Below are positions 55,491-64,000 of a DNA stretch of 64,000 nt, in pieces. Within the stretch, counting starts at the first letter, position 1; every line of letters starts with the position of its first letter. The position numbers and the translations under genes were made by a program. The DNA is from Diphasiastrum complanatum (Eukaryota; Streptophyta; Lycopodiopsida; Lycopodiales; Lycopodiaceae): positions 10,773,504 through 10,837,503 of the forward strand of contig CM055115.1 in NCBI GenBank assembly GCA_029204225.1. The letters are read 5' to 3'. The notes under the pieces were generated by a model. It was not told the origin of the DNA, searched no databases, and saw only the letters and a program-made list of their open reading frames with translations.

Positions 55491-56499
55491 AGCAAGTTCA
55501 TTGCGCTATACTTTATTCGTACTAAATCTGAAGCTTTCGAGAAATTCGTTGAGTATACGAATTGGGTTGCAGGCAATAAGTTGAAGTAGATTCGCACAGA
55601 TCATGGAGGTGAGTACATTTCCAACAAATTTAAGGCTTACTGTACTGATCAACGTATTATGCATACAAAGACTGCATCTTACACACCTCAGCACAATGGA
55701 ATAGATGAACGAAGAAATTGTACACTGATGGAAGTTACAAGGTGTACGATGGCTCATGTGAAGGCACCAAAACAGTTGTGGGCAGAAGCAGTGGCTACAT
55801 CAAATTATCTTCAAAATCGTATTCTGAAATCTCGAATACCGGATAAAACTCCTCATGAGCTATGGTGGAAGTCGAAGCCAAATCTAGCACATGTTCGGAC
55901 ATTTGGATGCTCAGTGTATATGCACATACCATATAATCTGAGAAAGAAACTTGATGAAAAGACAGAACAAGGTTTTCTGGTAGGATTCGAGTTACATTCA
56001 TCATATTATCGTGTCTATGTACCCAAAACTGGCAAGATAAAAGTTGTTCGAGATGTCAAATTCGACGAGTTGAAATACATAGCAGACAGTGATCTAGTCG
56101 GCTATGAAATTTTCAAAAACTATTATGAGCTACCAACGAAGATAGAAGAAAAACAAGCAGAAGATGAAAAAGAATTACTAGATTCATAGGGAGGTCAAAA
56201 TCGAGTGCATGACAGACTCGAATCACCAGCTCAAATTCCAATGCAAAGCAAGGTCGGTTGCTAAAGGTTTTTCACAGACGTGTGAAATTGACTACACTGA
56301 TACTTTCTCACCGGTAGTCAAACATACATCAATTCGCTTGTTATTCGTGTATGTAGTGGTTCATGATCTGAAAATCCATATTGTGGATGAGAAAGCTGCT
56401 TTCTTGCACACAGGATTGGAAGAAGATTCATTCATGGATCAGCCACTTCATATATGTCTTTTATTGTTGTCATATCTCTACCCATACACAATTTGAATC
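55491..56499 (+). pseudogene. Ty1/copia integrase and RT start, copy 2
   Basis: Counterpart of 19918-20926. Same frames and breaks, with HTKTASYTPQHNGIDERRN (Glu) and CKARSVAKGFSQTCEIDYTD. The 176-codon open part (55659-56189) ends at an extra stop (LLDS*) where copy 1 reads on. Confidence 0.85.
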
Positions 56500-57512
56500 G
56501 TAAATTCAAACCTTGAGATAAGACAAAAATTATGCTAAGCACTATTCCATAGTTCCAAGTTAATCAAGATTTAAAAATAGCTAGTTACTTTGTCATATCC
56601 AGCAGCCTTTGATACTCTTGTTTTTCATTCAAGAAATTTGTGTCAATGCCTTTGTGTAGCAAAATTACAATGATAAGAAATTTTAGACATGGATATCTTG
56701 TTTACGCATCTAATGCTAGTGGCCTAAGGGATGCATATATAACACATGTAGTGTAATTTTAGCAAGTTCACAATTAAATTCTACATTAAGTATGATATCT
56801 CAAATGATTTATTTCACATTGATGCATGACAAACAACAAATTTATGTTGTTTGTATCAAATACAATATGACCAATATGACTGGCGACGTTATTGCAAATT
56901 GCTTTTTGTCAAAAGTTTGCATGGGCTAGTTAGATTTTTAACTTGGAATATCACCTTTCATCTTCCAAATATAAAGTTTTCTTTCTAGAAGAAAGAATGG
57001 TACGAATCTGATTAAAATCTGATTAAAGAGAGAGATTAGTGATCTTAGTTGAAGATTGTGAGGAGATTGATTGCATTTAAAGCATTAGATCCAATACAAA
57101 TGCTTTTAAAGAGGTGTACTCTCAAATGAGAGATTTTTCTCATAAGATAATTCAATAAATAAAGTTTTAGCTAGAGCATCTCATGTGCTGCAACACTTGT
57201 TATGATTATGATCACTGAATATGTTGCTTTGTATTTGTTGCTTAAATTTGTTAGAAATTTCATGATATGCATTTTAATAGATAAATAGCACATTGCATGT
57301 CATAATCGTAACACAAGAGCTCCAGTCATCAAAATCATGCATGTAGAATATAGTATGTAGTGCAAGTTCATTGTTCATAAAACAAATTGAGAGAGCATTT
57401 CATGTCTACATTGGAGACATAGCATGTTGTGATATGAATGTAGCTTGATAATCATTTATCATAGATATCTATGGAGAATATGGGAAAACATTAAATATAG
57501 ATTGAGCTTTTA
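56500..57512. other. Gene-free AT-rich stretch, copy 2
   Basis: Counterpart of 20927-22164, shorter by about 260 bp at about 57020 and with a 10-bp extra (GCGACGTTAT region) near 56883. No gene or element end seen. Confidence 0.4.
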
Positions 57513-58850
57513 CAAGGAATTATTGGGGTGTAATCTCAAATGGACATGGAAAATTCATAATGTTTTTTTAGGTTACTTGAATATCCTACTTTGTAGATGA
57601 GATGTCATATGAGTAGTGATTAGGCATGAACAAGAATCCATTGTAAAGAATCAACCTCATTGACATCTATTCCAAGAGTAATATTTAAGATAGAAGGCTT
57701 ATATCTAAATTGATGAATTAAATTCAGAAACAAGTTCTTTTATCACTTTAATATGACAATATGTGAAGATGATTTGGTGACGAGAGATAAAAATATAGAA
57801 AAATTAACTAATCTACTTGTATCTAGGGTGACACAAACACAATAGGAAATCCAACTAGCTTAAGAAAAAAATGTCGTAACTGTTAGGCAAATACAAAGTT
57901 GGAAATGGACCATAGGCAACCGCCAAGGCAACAGTTGTGGTCTATTACGGTTTGATACGAAGTTGGATGGACCGAGGGCAATTGCCAATTATCGAGTTGC
58001 AGTCTATTACGGTTTGATTCGAAGTTGGATGGACCGAAGACAACTGCCAAGTAGCTAGTTGCGGTCTATTACGGTTTGATAAGAAGTTGGATGGACCGCA
58101 GGCAACCGCCAAGTCAACGGTTACGGTCTGTTGCGGCTGTGGATGGAAAAAGACCAAAGGCAACTGCCAAGTCATGAGTTATGCTCTGTTGCAGTTTTGG
58201 ATGAAAGGAGACCAAAGGCAACCGCCAAGTAGCGAGTTGCAATTTTGGATGAAAGAAGACCAAAGGCAACCACCAAGTCAATGGTTATGGTCTATTACGG
58301 TTTGAGATGAAGTTCGATGAACCAAAGGCAACCGCGAACGAAACGATTGTAGTCTAGAAGCGGTCTTATTATGGTGGATACAAAAGCAGTAGTGAATCGA
58401 AAGACAATGATTACAGTCTATATGCCAAAGCAATGCACTATGGATCGAAAGGCAATAGTTGCACTCTGTATGCGGAAAGGTAAGGAATTATTAGGGTGTA
58501 ATGTCAAATGAACATGGAAAAATCATAACGTTTTTTCATGCTAGTTGAATATCTTGCTTTGTAGATGAGATGTCGTATAATCAGTGATTAGGGATGAACA
58601 AGAATCCATTGTAAATAATCAACCTCATTGACATCAATTCCAAGACTAAATATTTAAGATAGAAGGCCTATGTATCTAAATTGATGAATTAAATTCAGAA
58701 AAAAGCTCTTTATCACTTTAATATAACAATATGTGAAGATGATTTGGTGACAAGAGGAAAAAATATAGAAAACTTAATTAATCTACTTGTATCTAGGGTG
58801 ACAAAAACACAATAGGAAATCCAAGTAGCTTAAGAAAGAAATGTCGTAAC
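57513..58850 (+). repeat. Minisatellite between direct repeats, copy 2
   Basis: Left direct repeat 57513-57880, array 57881-58481, right direct repeat 58482-58850. The unit number and order match copy 1. The left repeat here keeps the segment TTTGTAGATGAGATGTCATA that copy 1 lost. Confidence 0.8.
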
Positions 58851-59476
58851 GTAATATCAATTACCTTGAGGATAAGTAGTGCACACACAAACTAATACTT
58901 GAGCTAGACAAAAGTTATTGCAAATCATATGCTCGCTAATAGTATCACTATGCATCTTTCATTATCTTTTGGGAAAGAATACTATAGGCATTGTCTCTTA
59001 TAGCATCATATAACTTCCCTCATCATGAGGTTAACCTCTACTGAGACATTGTTTATTAGGGACACATGTAGTTCATAAGAAGTTTTGGCAAAAAAATGAA
59101 AAATCTAGAAAGTTACCTCCAAAAAATCAGGTAACATTTAACAAATTTAGATTATCCTTTAGGATAGGATCATGAATGGAAACTGGTATTTCAATACAAG
59201 GTTGGACTATACTATTCATAATGTTCTATATAAAATGGGACTAGACGAAAAATTGCATAGATGCTTAGAAATATCTGATATTTGCATTACAATCTAGGAT
59301 CTTCATTATATCGTTAGATGATACCAATTCAGATGGATGAATCAAAGTAATACCTCAAACCATTTCTAATCTCTTTGGTGGACTATACGCATTTTGTTTT
59401 GTGAGTATGAATTAATTTTTATGATCTTGTTGGGCGGACGTAACGTTTGTTGTATTCCTTATCAGCCCCATCAGAT
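58851..59476 (+). other. Probable copia 5' LTR remnant, copy 2
   Basis: Counterpart of 23422-24047. It ends CAGCCCCATCAGAT before the primer-binding site, showing the CA terminus. Confidence 0.5.
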
Positions 59477-59488
59477 TGGTATCAGAGC
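59477..59488 (+). other. Copia primer-binding site, copy 2
   Basis: TGGTATCAGAGC, initiator Met tRNA type, as at 24048-24059. Confidence 0.85.
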
Positions 59489-61870
59489 TTAGTTCAATAA
59501 ACCAAGATGTCTTTATGACCTTGGTTTCTTCTCTTCCAAAGTCATATGAATACTTTGTGGTAATGATCTCGACACAACCTAATCTCACTCTTCAAAAGGT
59601 GATCGGTCATCTTTTTCAGAAAAAAAAAATGTGGAGAAAGACTAGCGGCCTGTCCATCAGAGACAAATCCATGGCCCTGTACACCAAGAAGAAAGACTAT
59701 TCCAAGGGCAAGAATTAGGTGCAGCAACAGAAGCCTCATACTCAACCTGAGAATAGTGGATCGCACAAGAAGCTCTTATGTAGATATTACAAGAGAGCTA
59801 ATCACGACATCAAGGAGTGTCGTATCCACATCTACAATGAGGCAAAGAGGCAACAACAGCAACAACTAGACTCCTCCAATGCGGTGGAATTCATGGAGAA
59901 AAATTCACACTTGTTAATGGCTTACAATAGTGGTAACAAAGACCGTGATAGCTTGTACCCGAATACCGGCGCTACCCAACACATGACCTCTTACAAGGAA
60001 TAGTTTACCGAGTATGCAGCTTACAGCAGAGATCAATTCATCTACCTTGGAGATTCAGGCACCATACGTGTGGAAGGCAAAGGGACAGTCAAGATCACAT
60101 TCAACAATGATCTTTCCATTTGTGTTCCCAATGCCCTTCACGTTCCTCAGATATCAAAGAACTTGTTATTAGTTTCTAAGATAACTGATGAGGGCTACAT
60201 TGTTACTTTCTCATCTGATTAGTGTACAATATTCGAGGAAGATACTACTCTAACTACATGCACTAGAGTCGAAAATCTTTATGTACTCTCTAATTCAGTT
60301 GCATTAGCTAGTATCTCTAATGAAAATGTAAATGCTAATGCTATTTTGTGGCATAGTTGATTTGGACACGTGAATACAAGATCACTTTCGTATATGCATT
60401 GTAATAATTTAGTTGATGGATTGCATTTCCCTTATTCATTAGATAGGAAAATGCATCTATGGCAAAAGCTCTAGCCCAAATCACATTTCATCAAAACAAA
60501 GCATGTATTGGATCTTGTACATAGCGTTCTTTGTTGTCCAATGCCAACTTCGTCGTTAGGAAATGCAGTTTATTTTATCACTTTCATAGATGATTATTCT
60601 AGATGGTCTGTCTACAGTCATGTTCATTAAGCACAAATTAGATGCCTTTGAATGCTTCAAGAGATTCAAGGTGATGGCTGAGACTCAAACATCTACAAAA
60701 GTGAATGCTCTCTGAACTGATGGTGGGGGCGAATACCTTTACCACTCTAACAAGAGGTCCAACTACATGGCAAAACATGGTATTAGAAGACAATTCACCA
60801 CTTCCTATTCACCTCAACAAAATGAGATTGCAGATAGGAAGAATTAAACTCTTCTCAACTCAACCAGATCCATGCTACACCAATCACATCTACCTGCGAA
60901 GTTTTGGGCACAAGAAGGTACTGCCACAGCCAATTACATGTAGAACAGATCCAGCACCAAAGCCATCAACAACAAAACTCCTTACGAAGTTTGGCATGGA
61001 CACAAGCCTAGTGTCAGCCATTTAAAAATCTTTGGTTGTGTATGTTTTTTCATGTTTCTAAATAGCTTAGGAAGAAGTTGGATCATAGGACAAATAAACA
61101 TATTTTCATTGGCTATCTTGATGAACATAAAGCTTATAAAGTTTATGATCAATCCACCAATGTAGCATTTGTCTCTAGGGATGTAATTTTTCAAGAGCAT
61201 ACATACTATGATTTTAAACAACCATCAATAAAGGATGCTATGTCATTTCATCCTATTCTACGTAGCATGGATTCTTCCAACATTGATGTTCCTTCTACAG
61301 AACCTGCAGCTACAGTTACAAAAGTCGAGCAACTGACAATACCTGTCATCATACCAAACGAAGCTAGCTCGAACAAATCTGAAGAAAACCAAGAAGAAGC
61401 ATCATCGCATCCCGGTCAACCAAGTGTCCGCAGATCCTCACGGACTCGGACAATTCCTGAGAGGTATACACCTCAGTCATTCTGGAGTTCATCAGAAGAA
61501 CCAGAGATTCTAGCCGAAGTAATTAACTCCAAGGATGTTGTGAAGTGGCAAGAAGCCATGGAAAGCGAGTACAAATCACTTTTGACGAACCAGACTTGGA
61601 CACTGGTCGACTTCCCCACTCACAAGAGAGTTATTGACAACAAGTGGATCTTCAAGAAGAAGATCAACTATGATGGTTCCATTGAAAAATGAAAAACACG
61701 GCTAGTGGCTACAGGATTCACTCAAGTCCAATGAGTCGATTATCAAGAAATCTTCAGTCGTGTCGTCAAGATGTAGTCAATCAGGACTCTGATTGCATTA
61801 GCAGCCACAAAAGACCTCAAAATGCACCAGATGGATGTCAAGACAACATTTTTCAACGGCAACAGCACTA
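59489..61870 (+). pseudogene. Ty1/copia element, gag to mid-RT, copy 2
   Basis: Counterpart of 24060-26440. Gag C-terminus open at 59476-59718; knuckle and protease open together at 59719-60003 with CRYYKRANHDIKEC and PNTGATQHMTSYKE. It therefore shows the same Cys-to-Tyr and catalytic Asp-to-Asn changes. The integrase core has TFIDDYSR-like text; the integrase tail and RT start are open at 61078-61692 (KWIFKKKINYDGS). It ends at MDVKTTFFNGN. The shared lesions predate the segmental duplication. Confidence 0.85.
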
Positions 61871-62298
61871 TTGCGTATGAAATAAGTAATATTTCGTGCA
61901 AACGGGAAGTATTTGGCATATTCCCTAGATTCCACCTAAAAATGCCAATTTTTGCATATTTTTTAAAAACATGGGAGCACAAGATAAAGAGAAAAAAAAT
62001 TGCCCAAAAAATACGGGGATAAAACTCTCCAAATTTTCAGCTTAAAATTTTGAAATGCTTTACAAAAACACCATTTTTAATTTGAAACAATGGCCATTCA
62101 TCAACTCATGCTAGAAGTTGCAATGTTTTTACATTCTTCCCAAATCGACTAATAATTGCAAGATAAAAATCTTAATAAAATCTACTCCAAATAAAATTTC
62201 AAATTTGTGCAAACAAAAAACTTTTAATGCCATGAAAATTTGAGCTAACAATTAATATCTAAAATGCATCATCATCGGTATCAATACCTCCAGACTAA
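61871..62298. other. No recognisable feature, copy 2
   Basis: AT-rich counterpart of 26441-26872. It runs to the empty SINE site at 62301. Confidence 0.4.
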
Positions 62299-62583
62299 CA
62301 TCATTATTGGAATCTGTAGAAGGTGAGAGAATGTAGATGAGCCATCCTCTTCGGCACTATCCACAAGAACATCATCCTCATCTCTTTGCAATCCAAGCTT
62401 AGCTTCAATTTGTTTATGTGTCCTTCTGGAGGACGTTCCAGTCTCGTTAGGGCAGACTTTAGTTGGAAGTCGTGCTTTGATAATATATTTTGTTGCCTTT
62501 CTAATGCGACCAGACAATGTGCTTACTTTTGCAACATTTGCAGGACGTCTCTTCTCCAAGAGTGTCCTCATTCTTGTAATCAA
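62281..62583 (-). CDS. Unidentified open frame, copy 2 (100 aa)
   Basis: Counterpart of 26989-27255 without the SINE-like insertion, so this is the original 3' end (LLQIPIMMLVWRY). Basic N-terminal half, acidic EDDVLVDSAEEDG near the end. No family recognised. Confidence 0.35.
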   Translation of the reverse strand: MITRMRTLLEKRRPANVAKVSTLSGRIRKATKYIIKARLPTKVCPNETGTSSRRTHKQIEAKLGLQRDEDDVLVDSAEEDGSSTFSHLLQIPIMMLVWRY

Positions 62584-62587
62584 CTAC

Positions 62588-63650
62588 ATTAAGATGGAAT
62601 GAACCCCAGGTTCGATCCCAGAGATCGAACATGAGGTTCATCCACAAACAACTAAAACTTTCAAAGCCCTCACCCTCACCCCAGGATTTGAGGTACAAAA
62701 TAAATCAGATTATTGGTCACCCCAGGATTTGAGGTACAAAATAAATCAGATTAGTGGTGTATGGTGCAAAACTACTTCTTAGAAATAGAGGATGAACCCT
62801 GGGATCGATCCCAGAGTTCATCCAACTCACTCTTTTCAGGTTCTTGGTATACAATACATTTTCAACACGTTTTGAGTACTCAAAAATCTGAAACAACCAA
62901 GAAGAAATTGCCAAATCTTCCTATTCTATATAGGACCTCACAAGAAAGAGGGCCTCGCTGCTCCTATCTTGTAAACAAAATCAATTTTCTTGAACCCCTC
63001 GCAGCTCCTATTCAATGGTGGCGCACCAAGCTATAAAAACAAACAGCGTATTCATGTTGCACAGTAGTGTGCCTCTGAAATACGAAATACGAAATACGAA
63101 ATAGAATTACAGAAGGCACAGCCTTCACGCTATCAGCTACCCATGTCAGCGCAGATAATGCCAGCTTATAATTGCGTAGATCTTGATTCCTGAAGGTTAA
63201 GCTATCTCTGTCAGCATTCCGAAGCAACGATGGCATGTTAGTGGTGGCGGACAATCAGCATGGGACTGTCAGCGATGGCCTATTTGGGTTGTTTTGTCAG
63301 TGACGGTCTCAGGGATGGCCTCAGCGATGGCCGCAGTAGGATTTTGTTGGCCATAGAAGCAAAAAAAAATCATGGCTAAACCTTGGAATCGATTATTGGG
63401 ATCGATCTCAGGGTTCATCCATGAGTTTTCCTATATTTTAAACCCACAGGCCGATCCCTCTGAACCTTGGAATCGATCCCTGGGCTTGACCCCAGGGTTC
63501 ATCCATGCGTTTTTCTATAGTTTGAACTCACAGGTCGATCCCAGGGATCACCCATTGGTTTTTCCTTCATTGAACCCAGAGATCGATCCGAGGGATCGAC
63601 CCCAGGGTTCTAACCCATATTTTCTCATTACTTTGGACCGTTATTTCTCT
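62588..63650. repeat. Cluster of GATCGATC palindromic repeats, copy 2
   Basis: Counterpart of 27260-28330, including the 41-bp tandem pair at 62677-62758 and the long palindrome centred on GGGATCGATCCC near 62807. The open frame 63372-63683 translates the repeats. Confidence 0.7.
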
Positions 63651-64000
63651 TGGACCATTAGATACGTTGCTCTTTTCCTGTGAACCGTGGGCCAAGGTTT
63701 TTCGAACTACTTTTTACTACTATTCATCTGTGGGCCGGGGTCTTTGCACTAATTTATATTCTATTCTATTCTATTCCGTGTGTGAAATGCAACTATCTCA
63801 CGTATAAAATTTGTTGTTTCGAAGTACATAGATATTGTACTTTTTAGGTTTGAACCCTAGATCAATGCTTAATGAGGCAAACATGTGGGAGACATGAATA
63901 TTTTCATAGTCAAGCTACATAGATTAGTGTAAAATGACTTTTATTGGGCCTTATTAATAAAATTTTTACTTAAAATGAGTGATTTATTGACTAAAACTTT
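63651..64000. other. Right edge, gene-free
   Basis: Counterpart of 28323-28672. The duplication is still running at the window end, so the copy of the ORF at 28812 may lie just outside. Confidence 0.5.

Larger units (their letters stand above)
46829..64000 (+). repeat. Segmental duplication, copy 2
   Basis: Direct copy of 9076-28672, continuing beyond the right edge. It lacks 15520-18302 (junction at 53289/53290: ATAATG joined to CACTAC), about 260 bp near 57020 and the SINE-like element. It retains two gypsy family 2 segments deleted from copy 1 and has an extra 42 bp in the LTR. The left flank is gypsy gag, whereas copy 1 is flanked by integrase. Confidence 0.9.

Overview
This 64-kb window looks like intergenic DNA from a plant with a large, repeat-rich nuclear genome. 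A gymnosperm would fit, because old and heavily mutated LTR retrotransposons are packed end to end and no host gene is visible; that assignment is inference only. Essentially everything recognisable is Ty3/gypsy or Ty1/copia material carrying stops and frameshifts. I found no rRNA, CRISPR array, bacterial-type operon or intact cellular gene.

Layout. 0-4.85 kb: a gypsy gag-protease remnant (+), a copia 5' LTR-gag-protease fragment (-) and a gypsy integrase remnant (+). 4.85-12 kb: a minus-strand gypsy element reduced to 3' LTR, an extra 163-codon ORF, integrase, a primer-binding-site leader and 5' LTR. Its LTRs are at least 2.6 kb long and hold unidentified ORFs. 12-15.5 kb: decayed coding-like sequence and an inverted copy of the same LTR. 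15.5-18.3 kb: a chromodomain integrase end (-) and copia RT/RNase H (+). 18.3-28.7 kb: an LTR and accessory region of a second gypsy family (-), copia fragments, a minisatellite inside direct repeats, a nearly full-length dead copia, a SINE-like insertion and a cluster of GATCGATC palindromes. 28.7-46.8 kb: an unidentified ORF, a long inverted repeat with C-rich tracts, the least damaged copia pol (-), two plus-strand copies of the second gypsy family and a minus-strand gypsy gag-protease region. 46.8-64 kb: a second copy of the 9.1-28.7 kb block.

The dominant structure is therefore a direct segmental duplication, 9076-28672 versus 46829-64000, which runs off the right edge of the window. The copies differ by point changes, several indels of about 90 bp to 2.8 kb, a 42-bp in-frame tandem duplication in copy 2, and an 86-bp SINE-like insertion with a 15-bp target-site duplication found only in copy 1.

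Most original features lie in retrotransposon accessory sequence: ORFs inside a long LTR (five copies in the window), ORFs between integrase and 3' LTR in two gypsy families, and a small domain shared by two otherwise different ORFs (28.8 and 39.9 kb). I could not assign any of these to a known family by reading.
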